From: Variovorax sp. KK3
GTDB lineage: Bacteria > Pseudomonadota > Gammaproteobacteria > Burkholderiales > Burkholderiaceae_C
Direction of reading: 5' to 3'
Length of the DNA stretch: 63,937 nucleotides
NCBI RefSeq assembly: GCF_001984055.1
Contig: NZ_LYVO01000036.1
Coordinates: forward strand, 1-63,937
Part shown: in pieces, positions 1 through 7,798 of the stretch
How the letters are laid out: every line of letters starts with the position of its first letter
Numbering within the stretch: the stretch's first letter is position 1
The notes under the pieces: generated by a model
Databases searched by the model: none
The model's input: only the letters and a program-made list of their open reading frames with translations
Told to the model about the DNA's origin: nothing
Position numbers and translations under genes: made by a program

Positions 1-903
1 GCGGATTACCCTCTGCGTCCCGTGCGGCTGATCCTGCCGTATCCGCCCGGTGGCAGCTTCGATGGGCCCGCGCGCATCCTCGCGGAACGCCTGGGCCAAG
101 CGACGGGGCAGCCGTTCGTGGTGGAAAACCGCGGCGGCGTCGGGGGCGTGGTCGGTGCCCAGGAGGTGCGGCGGGCCAGCCCCGACGGGTACACGGTGCT
201 CGTGAGTTCCGGTGCACTGCCGATCGCATCGGCGCTTGCCAAGAAACCTCCTTTCGACGCGACCAGGGACTTCCGGCACGTTGCCACCTTCGCCTCCGTG
301 CCGCTCGTCGTCGTGACCCATCCCGGGCGTGTGCCATTCAAGGACTTTCGTGCATTCATCCAGGCCTCCAAGGCTGCGCCGGGCAAGTATGCCTACGCGT
401 CGGCTGGCAATGGGTCGCCGGCGCAACTCGGCGCCGAACTGCTCAAGCAAACCTTTGGCGTGGATTGGTTGCACGTGCCTTATCGGGGGACGGGGCCTGC
501 GCTCGCGGACTTGATCGGCGGGCAGGTCGATCTCTCGGTCGTCGGCCTGAGTGCCGCCATCGGTCAGATCAGGAGCGGCGCCCTCACGGCGCTGGCGGTG
601 ACGACGCCCACGCGCGTGCCGCAACTGCCAGATGTGCCGGCGGTTGCGGAGTTCAGCCCGGGTTTCGCCTTCGACACCTGGTTGGGACTGGCCTTCCCAG
701 CAAATACGCCGCCTGAGTTAGTACGGCATCTGGGCAATGTTGTTGGCGGGCTTCTTCAAGAGCCGCAACTCAGGTCGCGCCTGGCGGACGCCGCCGTGAC
801 ACCGGCCTTCCGAGATGGACCGTCCACTGCCCAGGCAGTGAGCCACGAGATGGAGGTGTACATGCGCCTGGGACAGCGTAGCAACATCTCGATCGACTAC
901 TGA
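1..903 (+). CDS. Bug/TctC tripartite tricarboxylate receptor, 5' truncated
   Basis: Periplasmic solute receptor of the Bug family, which binds small carboxylates or aromatics outside the inner membrane. The frame is open from base 1, and the first residues (ADYPLRPVRLILPYPPGGS) are already mature protein, so the start codon and signal peptide lie outside the window. Family marks seen are the PYPPGG loop, VVENRGG and 'VPYRGTGPALADLIGGQVD', plus a typical C-terminal lobe. About 300 residues remain of the usual 320-330. It opens an operon with the NIPSNAP and enoyl-CoA hydratase genes (14-bp gap). The ligand is not predictable; no TctA/TctB partner is present. Confidence 0.93.
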   Translation, partial: ADYPLRPVRLILPYPPGGSFDGPARILAERLGQATGQPFVVENRGGVGGVVGAQEVRRASPDGYTVLVSSGALPIASALAKKPPFDATRDFRHVATFASVPLVVVTHPGRVPFKDFRAFIQASKAAPGKYAYASAGNGSPAQLGAELLKQTFGVDWLHVPYRGTGPALADLIGGQVDLSVVGLSAAIGQIRSGALTALAVTTPTRVPQLPDVPAVAEFSPGFAFDTWLGLAFPANTPPELVRHLGNVVGGLLQEPQLRSRLADAAVTPAFRDGPSTAQAVSHEMEVYMRLGQRSNISIDY

Positions 904-917
904 AAGAGGACAGACCG

Positions 918-1286
918 ATGATCATCGATGAGCGGACCTACACCGTGCATTCCGGCAAGGTCGCCGAGTATCTGCAGATGGTGCAAACGCACCTGATGCC
1001 GCTTCAGGGGGAGATCCTCGGAGGGCTGGTGGGCTACTTTCACACCGAAGTTGGAACACTGAACCAGATCGTGCATTTGTGGGCGTACGACAGCATGGCC
1101 CAGCGCGAGCAGAAACGGAGCGCCTTGGCGGCGCACCCGCTGTGGGCGTCGAAGACTGCCCACGTGCGTCCTCTGATCACGGCGCAGAGCAACCGCATTC
1201 TCGTGGCCGCGCCTTTCAGCCCCATCGTCAGGCTGCTGTCCACCACGACGCACCGGCTACAGGCGCGCACTGGACTGCAAGTCTGA
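918..1286 (+). CDS. NIPSNAP family protein
   Basis: Small (122 aa) NIPSNAP-type ferredoxin-like protein. It begins MIIDERTYTVHSGKVAEYL and contains the family's 'VGYFHTEVGTLNQIVHLWAYDSMAQRE' pattern over residues ~38-66, which fills most of the fold. No signal peptide, so probably cytoplasmic. The start follows an AGAGGA ribosome site about 7 bases upstream. NIPSNAP proteins often sit in catabolic operons with unknown roles. Here it lies between a Bug receptor and a crotonase, so a role in the same degradation pathway is inferred. The biochemical function is unknown. Confidence 0.85.
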   Translation: MIIDERTYTVHSGKVAEYLQMVQTHLMPLQGEILGGLVGYFHTEVGTLNQIVHLWAYDSMAQREQKRSALAAHPLWASKTAHVRPLITAQSNRILVAAPFSPIVRLLSTTTHRLQARTGLQV

Positions 1287-1334
1287 GACCCGAATCGTCC
1301 AATCACACCATTCTCACGCCTGTAAAGGATCGAT

Positions 1335-2156
1335 ATGTCCCTCCCAGCCTGTAGCCTCGAGAGCGATTTGAAAGAGCCCTCGGACATTCGCGTACGCGCA
1401 GAAGGCGATGTAGTCTTCCTCACCATCGATCGTTCAGACGAAGGAAACCGTCTCACGGCGGCTTCATTGACACACCTGAAGCGGCTGGCCAGCGAGTTGG
1501 CCTGTGACGAGCGGACAAACTGCGTCGTCATCACGGGCGCTGGCGAGCAACACTTCTCCTTGGGCATTTTCAATGCCGAACTGCGGGCTTGCTATTCCAA
1601 GGCCGATATTCTGAAGATCGTGCGATTGGCCAACGAGGCCTTCGACCTTCTCGAGGCACTGCCACAACTGGTCATAGGCGCGCTCAACGGCGCCGTTCGC
1701 GCGGGTGGCGGGGAGCTCGCGCTTGCCTGCGACTTCAGGCTGTGCGCAAGCCACGCGACGCTGGGGTTCCATGAGATGAGCTATGGCTGCTTTCCCGGCG
1801 CCGGCGCGCCTGTGCGCCTGTCGCGCCTCATCGGCGCAGGTCGCGCACTGGAGATCATGGCCACCGGACGTGAGGTAATGGCCGACGAAATGCTGCGCAT
1901 GGGGCTGGTCACAGGCATCGAGCCTGCGCACGCGCTGCAGGAGCGGATCCGCACGATGGCCGTGCAGATCGCCGCGAAGCCGCCCCTGGGACCCCGCGGC
2001 GCCAAGCGCGTCGCTCGGCTGCAGGCCACTGCAGGTGACGATGCGGCCCATCAGCTGTCGTGGGCGTTGCGTGAGGCGCTGGAATACAGCGAGGACGTCG
2101 ACGAAGCCATCGCGGCGCACCGTGAGCAGCGTGCCGGCAGGTACCGGGGGTGTTGA
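1335..2156 (+). CDS. Enoyl-CoA hydratase/isomerase (crotonase) family protein
   Basis: Crotonase-fold enzyme of 273 aa acting on an acyl-CoA, as hydratase, isomerase or hydrolase. The oxyanion-hole region reads GGGELALACDFRLCA, and HEMSYGCFPGAG carries one likely catalytic Glu. In the second catalytic position Glu is not obvious, so the exact reaction is uncertain. AAAGGA precedes the ATG by 6 bases. The next gene starts one base after the stop, so the two are probably cotranslated. With the flanking Bug receptors this suggests uptake and CoA-linked breakdown of one organic acid (inference). Confidence 0.88.
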   Translation: MSLPACSLESDLKEPSDIRVRAEGDVVFLTIDRSDEGNRLTAASLTHLKRLASELACDERTNCVVITGAGEQHFSLGIFNAELRACYSKADILKIVRLANEAFDLLEALPQLVIGALNGAVRAGGGELALACDFRLCASHATLGFHEMSYGCFPGAGAPVRLSRLIGAGRALEIMATGREVMADEMLRMGLVTGIEPAHALQERIRTMAVQIAAKPPLGPRGAKRVARLQATAGDDAAHQLSWALREALEYSEDVDEAIAAHREQRAGRYRGC

Positions 2157-2157
2157 C

Positions 2158-3177
2158 ATGGCAGGCCAACCCACAAGAAACGGAGTGCACCGCCTCGTCG
2201 CCGGGCTGAACTGGCTCATGGTCCGATGGATCGTGCTTGCGGTCGTGACCTGTCTAGTCGTCCCGAGCTTCGCCCAAGGGTTCCCAAGCCGACCCATCCG
2301 ATTGGTCGTGCCGTTCCCGGCCGGGGGCGTGGTCGACGTCACCGCGCGTCAATTGGGCCAGAGGCTGGCCGAGGACCTGCAGCAGCCGGTCATCGTCGAC
2401 AACCGGCCTGGGGCGGGCGGCATCATCGGTACGGAGGCCGTGGCACGCGCACCGGCCGACGGCCACACGGTGCTCGTGGTGTTCGACACGCACGTCGTCA
2501 ATCCGCACATCTATCCCGGGCTGCGCTACGACACATTCAAGGATTTCGCACCCGTATCGATGATCGGGACCGTGCCCCTCGTGTTCGCAGCGCCGGCGAA
2601 TACCAGCGCGCGCACCTTGCGCGACTTCGTTGCACAGGCTAAGCGTCGACCCGGCACCCTGTCCTACGGCTCCGTGGGGGCGGGCAGCTCCGGCCACTTG
2701 GCGATGGAGCAGCTCAAGTTGCTGACCGCAACGGATGTCCTGCACGTGCCATTTCGCGGCGGCGCACCGGCTTTGACGGCACTCATGGGCGAGCAGATCC
2801 AATTGCTGGCGTTCGCGGCGGGCGCAGCCGTGCCGCTCGTCCAGCAAGGAAAGATCAAGGGGCTAGCCGTCACCGGAGAGCAGCGCACGAAGGCGCTGCC
2901 GGCCGTGCCCACGACCATCGAAGCCGGGTACCCGCAGCTCAGCACTGGCGCCTGGATGGGACTGGTGGTTCCGCGGAGCACGCCCGCATCGGTGGTCGAC
3001 CGCCTGAACGCGGCGGTCGCCAAGGCCGCGCGCGACCCATCCCTGGCTGCGCAACTTTCCGAGCAGGCAGTGCAGCTGCGCGCCTCCAGCGCCGCGGAGT
3101 TCGAGTCGTTCATGCGCAGCGAGTACGCACGCGTGAGCGCTCTGATCAGCCAAGCGCGTCTGGACCTTCGGCAATGA
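2158..3177 (+). CDS. Bug/TctC tripartite tricarboxylate receptor
   Basis: Periplasmic Bug receptor. The start at 2158 gives 339 aa and sits one base after the preceding stop. A second in-frame ATG at 2218 would begin with the signal peptide MVRWIVLAVVTCLVVPSFAQ and may be the real start, since the 2158 start puts 20 extra residues before it. The mature part shows FPSRPIRLVVPFPAGGVVD, IVDNRPGAGG and the 'LHVPFRGGAPALTALMGEQ' loop. It closes the Bug/NIPSNAP/crotonase operon. Together with the receptor at 1-903 it makes two receptors in one transcription unit, so they may differ in ligand. Confidence 0.93.
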   Translation: MAGQPTRNGVHRLVAGLNWLMVRWIVLAVVTCLVVPSFAQGFPSRPIRLVVPFPAGGVVDVTARQLGQRLAEDLQQPVIVDNRPGAGGIIGTEAVARAPADGHTVLVVFDTHVVNPHIYPGLRYDTFKDFAPVSMIGTVPLVFAAPANTSARTLRDFVAQAKRRPGTLSYGSVGAGSSGHLAMEQLKLLTATDVLHVPFRGGAPALTALMGEQIQLLAFAAGAAVPLVQQGKIKGLAVTGEQRTKALPAVPTTIEAGYPQLSTGAWMGLVVPRSTPASVVDRLNAAVAKAARDPSLAAQLSEQAVQLRASSAAEFESFMRSEYARVSALISQARLDLRQ

Positions 3178-3736
3178 CGAGCGAGCCGGCTGTCCCGGTG
3201 GCCGGCCGTCGGCCAGTGCGTCATAACGCGGCGAGGGCCGCCCGCGCGCAACGCACCGGCTCGGCCGCGCGCGGCGACCGCGTGCTGAGTGCACCTGGTT
3301 GTGCCTCAGCTCCACGCAGCAAGCCCGAACCGGCGCCCGAAATCGACGCAACGTGCTGAACGAAGTTGCTCTTGAGGACCTCGCCATGCCCGATCCGGTA
3401 GAGCGCCGCTCGCGGCGCCGAGCCGCGAGACCAACTCGTCGACGTCGTGACCCGAGCCAGCGGAGGTGTGCTTCCGTTCGCTGCCGCCACTTGGCCACGG
3501 GTTGCGCTGGTAGATGCCCCTGACACGCCGCGCGCTTGGGCTGACGTGGCGGGCCGCTCGCTGCGACGCTTCGCCCCGTCCTCCAGGACGGAATGGACCA
3601 GCGCCCAGGCAGTGCTGTCGCGATGAGGACGAGGGGATTCGCCGAGTCCATAGCGGGCGTCAGGGCACCTAAAGGGAGTTGCGCGTAGAGCCGGGTCCCT
3701 GCCGCAGTTGCACTCCCCAAAAGCGGACGTCGCTGC
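3178..3736 (+). other. Gene-free stretch between Bug operon and TetR gene
   Basis: About 560 bases of GC-rich DNA. Every frame that stays open gives arginine/alanine-rich, low-complexity translations with no family I recognise. I see no tRNA and no convincing T-tailed terminator. It may be decayed coding DNA. Confidence 0.5.
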
Positions 3737-3764
3737 TTGACATCTATCAACTAGTAGGTAGACT
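3737..3764 (+). promoter_or_regulatory. TetR promoter with CTAGTAG operator
   Basis: TTGACA (3737-3742) and TAGACT (3759-3764) are 16 bases apart. The spacer holds CTATCAACTAGTAG (3744-3757), whose core CAACTAGTAG is a near-palindrome. The same -35, spacing, -10 and core recur in front of the paralogous TetR gene at 32664, and the 14-mer recurs exactly at 33301 before the paralogous membrane gene. The position inside the promoter suggests autorepression by occlusion (inference). Confidence 0.75.
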
Positions 3765-3770
3765 GCTGTT

Positions 3771-4370
3771 ATGGATTCAACACTTCTCTCGGCCAAAGCC
3801 GCCGAAATCGCGAACTGCGCTCAGTCGCTTCTGTCGACCAGGGGGTACAACGGGTTCAGCTATGCCGACATCTCGGAGACGGTGCAAATCAGCAAAGCCA
3901 GCATTCACCATCACTTTCCGAGCAAGGCCGAACTGGTGCAGACCGTACTTCGGCGCTACCGGGAACAGGGGCGGGAAGGCTTGGCGGCGTTGCAGAGGAT
4001 GGTCGCAGACCCTCTCGAGCGGCTTCATGCCTATACCGGTTATTGGGAAACCTGCATCCGCGACGGATCCTCTCCGTTCTGCATTTGCGCGATGCTTGGA
4101 TCGGAGTTGCCTGCCGTCCCTGAATCCGTGGCTGAGGAAGTCCGCGGACATTTCGTCGATCTGACCGCATGGCTGGCGGCCCTGCTGGAACAGGGCTCCG
4201 CCAACGGCATCTTTCGATTGCGAACGGATGCCGCGTCAGAGGCGATGGCCCTGATGGCCGTCGTCCACGGCGGCATGCTTGCAGCCCGCGTCTACGGCGA
4301 CCCGGAGGCATTTGCGACGGTCGTTCAGCAAGGCGTGAAGCAATTGCTGGTGCCGAAAGATGAGCACTGA
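3771..4370 (+). CDS. TetR/AcrR family repressor, copy 1
   Basis: One-component repressor of 199 aa with an N-terminal TetR helix-turn-helix. The segment FSYADISETVQISKASIHHH (residues ~29-48) is the recognition region, followed by FPSKAELVQTVLRRY. The C-terminal ligand domain is all-helical and has two cysteines (FCICAML) of unknown use. The closest relative in the window is the TetR at 32664, near-identical in the DNA-binding domain, and each lies upstream of the same DUF308-like gene. It probably controls itself and the 4546-6727 operon in response to a ligand or oxidant. The start lies 6 bases after its -10 box, so the leader is very short or the message leaderless. Confidence 0.93.
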   Translation: MDSTLLSAKAAEIANCAQSLLSTRGYNGFSYADISETVQISKASIHHHFPSKAELVQTVLRRYREQGREGLAALQRMVADPLERLHAYTGYWETCIRDGSSPFCICAMLGSELPAVPESVAEEVRGHFVDLTAWLAALLEQGSANGIFRLRTDAASEAMALMAVVHGGMLAARVYGDPEAFATVVQQGVKQLLVPKDEH

Positions 4371-4495
4371 GTTGCGCCAGAGCACCTTGGCCCGGCTTGA
4401 ATCGCACATCGATGGAGGGCCAGGCGCCTGCAGACGCTTTTGCTGATTGGGTCTGGCAGCGCATGTCGATGACATTCGACGCGGCCAATTTTCGC

Positions 4496-4519
4496 GGATC
4501 CGGCATCACGGCCGGATCC
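4496..4519 (+). promoter_or_regulatory. Inverted repeat upstream of DUF308-like gene
   Basis: GGATCCGGC (4496-4504) and GCCGGATCC (4511-4519) are perfect 9-bp arms around a 6-base loop, ending 26 bases before the ATG at 4546. It could be a leader hairpin or an operator. It is not found at the paralogous locus, where the CTAGTAG site takes this place. Confidence 0.45.
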
Positions 4520-4545
4520 TCTTCAACTTCGAACCTGGAACAAAG

Positions 4546-5130
4546 ATGACTGATACGACACTTGGCTCGCGCCATACCGAGCGTGGGACCGAATGGCTGA
4601 AGCGGTACTACGTCGTACGCGCGGCTTTTTCGATCGCGTGGGTTGCGGCCGCACTCACGCTAGGCAGGGCAATGCCCGGGATTGCTGCCTTGCTGCTCGT
4701 GATCTACCCAGCCTGGGATGCACTCGCCAACGCGGTGGATGGACGGCGCAACGGCGGATTTCAAAACGCCTTAACTCAAGCGTTGAACGTTGCTGTGAGC
4801 GGCATGGCAACCGTGGCCGTAGCGATTGCGCTCGGGAACAGCATGCACGCGGTCCTGGGGGTGTTTGGTGTTTGGGCCATTCTGGCGGGTGTTTTTCAGC
4901 TTGCCACCGGTGTGCGTCGGTGGACGACCCATGGCGCTCAGTGGGCCATGATCCTGAGCGGCGCCCAGTCCGCGCTCGCAGGCGCCTTTTTCATCACGCG
5001 GGCCAAAGGATTTCAGGTGCCCACCATTGCGGACATCTCGCCCTACGCAGCATTTGGTGCGTTTTACTTTCTCGTCTCAGCTCTCTCGCTGGCAGTGTCT
5101 GATGTGCGCGCGAGGAAGCAATTCGTATGA
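4546..5130 (+). CDS. DUF308-like six-helix inner-membrane protein, copy 1
   Basis: Integral membrane protein of 194 aa with about six hydrophobic helices (near residues 18-38, 42-62, 78-100, 103-122, 133-152, 165-185). The pattern resembles the HdeD/DUF308 family, but I call this only from helix layout and repeat-like halves. The ATG at 4546 was chosen because its paralogue at 33357 begins at the matching MTETTL and the longer frame adds no family sequence. It overlaps the next gene by 4 bp (ATGA). The paralogue shares most residues, for example 'VYPAWDALAN', 'FQLATGVRRW' and 'GAQWAMILSGAQSALAG'. The function is unknown; a stress-linked role is suggested by the peroxidase neighbours. Confidence 0.85.
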   Translation: MTDTTLGSRHTERGTEWLKRYYVVRAAFSIAWVAAALTLGRAMPGIAALLLVIYPAWDALANAVDGRRNGGFQNALTQALNVAVSGMATVAVAIALGNSMHAVLGVFGVWAILAGVFQLATGVRRWTTHGAQWAMILSGAQSALAGAFFITRAKGFQVPTIADISPYAAFGAFYFLVSALSLAVSDVRARKQFV

Positions 5131-6194
5131 AGAGCCGCAACAATACGTATGGCTTCGACATCCCGGTTGCCGCCCGTCTTGCGACGATTGTCCTGATCGT
5201 GGTTGGTGCAGCGCTCGCGTTCGCCTACACGGCGGGTTGGTTAACACCATCGCGCCTGACTCCGACGAAACTCGTTGATTCGCTCGCGCCGCCCGACGGC
5301 GCGGTTAGAGGCTTCAGGCGAAACCATGCCAAGGGAATCTGCTTTGCCGGCACCTTCGAGGCCAATGGAGCAGGTGCCGCAATCTCCCGTGCGCCCATGT
5401 TCGAAGCCGGCAGCTATCGCGTCACGGGCCGATTCAATCTGGCGGGTCCGGTTCCAACAATGGCGGATGGCTCGGCGCGTGTGCGCGGCTTGAGCTTGCG
5501 GATACAGGGGGCGGACGGGCAGGAGTGGCGCACCGCGATGATCAACGCACCCTTCTTCCCGGTTGCCACGCCACATGACTTTTATGCTTTCCAATTGGCG
5601 AGCGCGAACAAGGACGATCCCAATGCCATGAAGCAGTTTGCGGCCAGCCATCCTTCGCTGCGCGCTTTCGGCGCGTGGGCGGGCAGCGAGCCGTACACAG
5701 AGTCCTATGCGGAGGATCGCTTCAACAGCCTTCACAGCTTCGTGCTGACCAATGCACAGGGCCAGAGCCAAGCGGTTCGCTGGTCATTCATTCCAACAGC
5801 GGCCCCGTTGGCTGTCCCGAAAGAAGAATTGAACACCCGCGACCCCGATTTCTTGTCCAAGGAAATTGCCGGGCGCGTCGCCGCTGCGCCGCAGAAGTGG
5901 ACGCTTGTACTGACGGTTGCCGCGCCTGGAGATCCCACCGCCGATCCCACTCAGGCCTGGCCGGAAGAGCGGCGCAAGATCGAAGCCGGCATGCTCGTGG
6001 TCCAAAGGATCGAGGCGGAGGCCGACGGACCGTGCCGCGACATCAACTTCGATCCCACGGTGCTCCCGTCCGGTATGCGGACGTCGGATGACCCGTTCCC
6101 CGCAGCCAGATCCGCTGCCTATGCCGTGTCCTTCGACCGCCGCACGAGCGAGGCGCAACAACATCCGCGCACCCGCGCTCAAGGCAAGCCATGA
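5127..6194 (+). CDS. SrpA-type catalase-family peroxidase
   Basis: Reduced catalase-fold haem protein (355 aa; full catalases are about 480 or more). An N-terminal membrane anchor or uncleaved signal lies at ~16-38 (ARLATIVLIVVGAALAFAYT), putting the catalytic part outside the inner membrane. The distal histidine lies in RRNHAKGICFAGTF (His67), 'AVRWSFIPTAAP' is family-typical, and RSAAYAVSFDRR near the C-terminus carries the likely proximal tyrosine haem ligand. SrpA proteins act as peroxidases rather than true catalases. It overlaps its neighbours by 4 bp at each end (ATGA), a fully coupled operon with a cytochrome b561 that could donate electrons. Confidence 0.9.
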   Translation: MKSRNNTYGFDIPVAARLATIVLIVVGAALAFAYTAGWLTPSRLTPTKLVDSLAPPDGAVRGFRRNHAKGICFAGTFEANGAGAAISRAPMFEAGSYRVTGRFNLAGPVPTMADGSARVRGLSLRIQGADGQEWRTAMINAPFFPVATPHDFYAFQLASANKDDPNAMKQFAASHPSLRAFGAWAGSEPYTESYAEDRFNSLHSFVLTNAQGQSQAVRWSFIPTAAPLAVPKEELNTRDPDFLSKEIAGRVAAAPQKWTLVLTVAAPGDPTADPTQAWPEERRKIEAGMLVVQRIEAEADGPCRDINFDPTVLPSGMRTSDDPFPAARSAAYAVSFDRRTSEAQQHPRTRAQGKP

Positions 6195-6727
6195 GCAACA
6201 TCAGATTGCAATTCACACTCGTGCAACGACTGCTTCATTGGAGCATGGCCATTGGCGTCCTGACGATGCTCTTCGTCGGCGTCGGCATGGTGGCCACCGT
6301 CGACCGCGCCTACCTCGCTCTGGTCGAGTTCCACAAGACGCTGGGCATCGCGGTCTTGCTGCTGGCCGTGCTGCGGCTGATCGTGCGTTGGCGCAACGGA
6401 GCGCCTGCTCTGCCTTCCAGCATGCCCGAGCCGATGAAAATCGCGGCGAAGCTGTCGCATCTGGCGTTCTACGCGCTAATGATCGCGATGCCCCTGATCG
6501 GTTGGTCCATGCTTTCGGCCGCCGACTATCCGGTGGTAGTGGCGGGGATCCGGCTGCCGTCGATCCTTCCGCCCAATCCGGAGCTGCACAGCCTGCTGTG
6601 GGCGGTCCACCGGACTTTCGCATTCTGCCTTTTCGCGCTGTTTTTGTTGCACCTCGCCGCCGCGCTCTTTCATGCCTGGGTTCGCCGCGACGGCGTTTTC
6701 GAGACGATGACATTACGGCGTCGCTGA
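6191..6727 (+). CDS. Cytochrome b561
   Basis: Four-helix di-haem cytochrome b of the inner membrane, 178 aa. Candidate haem histidines are His16 in LLHWSM, the one in EFHKTLG, and those in AVHRTFAF and LHLAAALFHAWVRRDG. The family moves electrons between quinone and a periplasmic or membrane partner. The ATGA overlap with the SrpA-type peroxidase gene, a pairing common in proteobacteria, suggests that it feeds electrons to that peroxidase (inference). It is the last gene of the TetR-linked operon. The paralogous TetR locus at 32.7 kb has neither this gene nor the peroxidase. Confidence 0.92.
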   Translation: MSNIRLQFTLVQRLLHWSMAIGVLTMLFVGVGMVATVDRAYLALVEFHKTLGIAVLLLAVLRLIVRWRNGAPALPSSMPEPMKIAAKLSHLAFYALMIAMPLIGWSMLSAADYPVVVAGIRLPSILPPNPELHSLLWAVHRTFAFCLFALFLLHLAAALFHAWVRRDGVFETMTLRRR

Positions 6728-7077
6728 CCGCGGAGGCGTCCGCAACTTGGTGGTGCTGCCTGGCCGGCGGCTGCCCCTTCAGGTGCGGCGGGGCCCGTTC
6801 AATCCGCCGCTGGCGGGATCGGCAGCGAGCGCTTCTGCATGAGCGTCTATGAAGCTGTGCTGATCATGGCTCAGGAGCCCGCTCAAGAACATCAGGATCG
6901 CGCTTGGAGAGACGCGAACCCGGAAGCAGCGAGTCATCCCGAACTGGAAGTCATGCTCTAGGTGCAGAGCCCACCGAGCGTTTTTTGTCGCAGTAGTTTA
7001 AATGGCGTACTGCTCACCTTGCCGCGACCCTTAGCCTCTGTGAGCTAGCCAGCCGGCTCGACATCTAGCCGAACCAC
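6728..7077 (+). other. Non-coding debris with one tiny frame
   Basis: No recognised gene. A 40-codon frame at 6839-6961 (MSVYEAVLIMAQEPAQEHQD...) has no clear ribosome site or relatives. GCAGTA (6990-6995) and TACTGC (7008-7013) form a loose inverted repeat. The stretch adjoins two pseudogenes and is probably decayed. Confidence 0.45.
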
Positions 7078-7464
7078 GATTCCCTCGGAGGCGCTGGGTC
7101 GTGAAGTAGCCAACTTGGGCATCGACGTTCACCGCCGTGGCACCTGGCTCGTTCCGCAACGATTGGGCGAAACGCTCGATGGTGCGCACGCCGCGCAGCA
7201 TCGCGGACTACGACGCGCCGTTCGATCCCGTACGCGAGCGTCGGCGATCGGTCAGCGGCCGGCAGTTGGGGCGACCCGACGAAGGCTGCAGCGGCAATGC
7301 TGTGCATTGCTACCGCAGACGAACGGCCGCCGGCACATCTTCTGCTGGGCAGTGACGCACTCGAACTGGACACGGGCAAGTTGGAAGCGCTGAACGCGTT
7401 GTTCCGTGAGTGGGAGCCGACCACGCGCTCTACGGATGCGCCGCCCGGCGTGGTCAATGTTTAG
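7078..7464 (+). pseudogene. 3' remnant of a short-chain dehydrogenase (SDR), frameshifted
   Basis: Reading across frames restores the C-terminal half of an SDR oxidoreductase. SEALGREVANLGIDV (from 7085) is followed after a shift near 7125 by TAVAPGSFRNDWAKRSMVRT and 'FDPVRERR'. After a second shift near 7270 it continues GDPTKAAAAML, HLLLGSDALEL and 'REWEPTTRSTD', ending at TAG 7462-7464. The first ~130 residues with the cofactor site and catalytic Tyr/Lys are missing. At least two frameshifts plus the missing half make it non-functional. Confidence 0.82.
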
Positions 7465-7502
7465 GTAGTGATGCTTGCACCAAGCCGTTTTGATGTCTAG
7501 GC

Positions 7503-7690
7503 GTGGACACATTGGACCTCGCGCCCTATGCAGCTGAACTCGCAATATCTGCTCAATCGCTTTGGCAACGCGGAGGTATAGCGGATTCAGCTAAGCCGAT
7601 ATCCCGGATGAAGTGCGGATCACAAGGCCAGCTTCCACGAGGCAGAACCGGGAGGGCTGGCGGCCTCGCAGACGCATATGTGAAAAGTAT
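7503..7690 (+). pseudogene. Decayed third copy of the TetR regulator
   Basis: From the GTG at 7503 the translation 'DTLDLAPYAAELAISAQSLW' matches the N-terminus of the TetR genes at 3771 and 32664. After a frameshift near 7570 another frame reads TRRYSGFS, a TAA where the others have Tyr, ADIPDEVRITRPAS, then a match to their 'REGLAALQRM' region in 7645-7685. Part of the recognition helix is deleted and the whole C-terminal domain is gone. The CTAGTAG operator seen at the two intact copies is absent. It is clearly dead. Confidence 0.8.
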
Positions 7691-7730
7691 GAGCTCCAGC
7701 TTGACCTTGCGGCCTCCTTTGTTATACGCG

Positions 7731-7774
7731 TTGACACTGCGGAGCAATGCTGTAGCATCCATATTGGCATACCA
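7731..7774 (+). promoter_or_regulatory. Promoter and TGGCATACCA operator of the ABC transporter operon
   Basis: TTGACA (7731-7736) and TAGCAT (7753-7758) are 16 bases apart, followed at once by TGGCATACCA (7765-7774). The wider 16-mer ATTGGCATACCATTTA is repeated exactly, in inverse orientation, at 13832-13847. The palindrome fits a GntR/FCD-type operator. Its place just after the -10 suggests repression of the importer operon. Confidence 0.7.
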
Positions 7775-7798
7775 TTTAGGGATGCATTAATTGGGGCA

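Noticed and set aside
3221..3796. A 191-codon minus-strand frame in the 3.2-3.8 kb gap
   Set aside because: No ribosome site, no domain, Arg/Ala/Ser-rich, and it runs over the TetR promoter.
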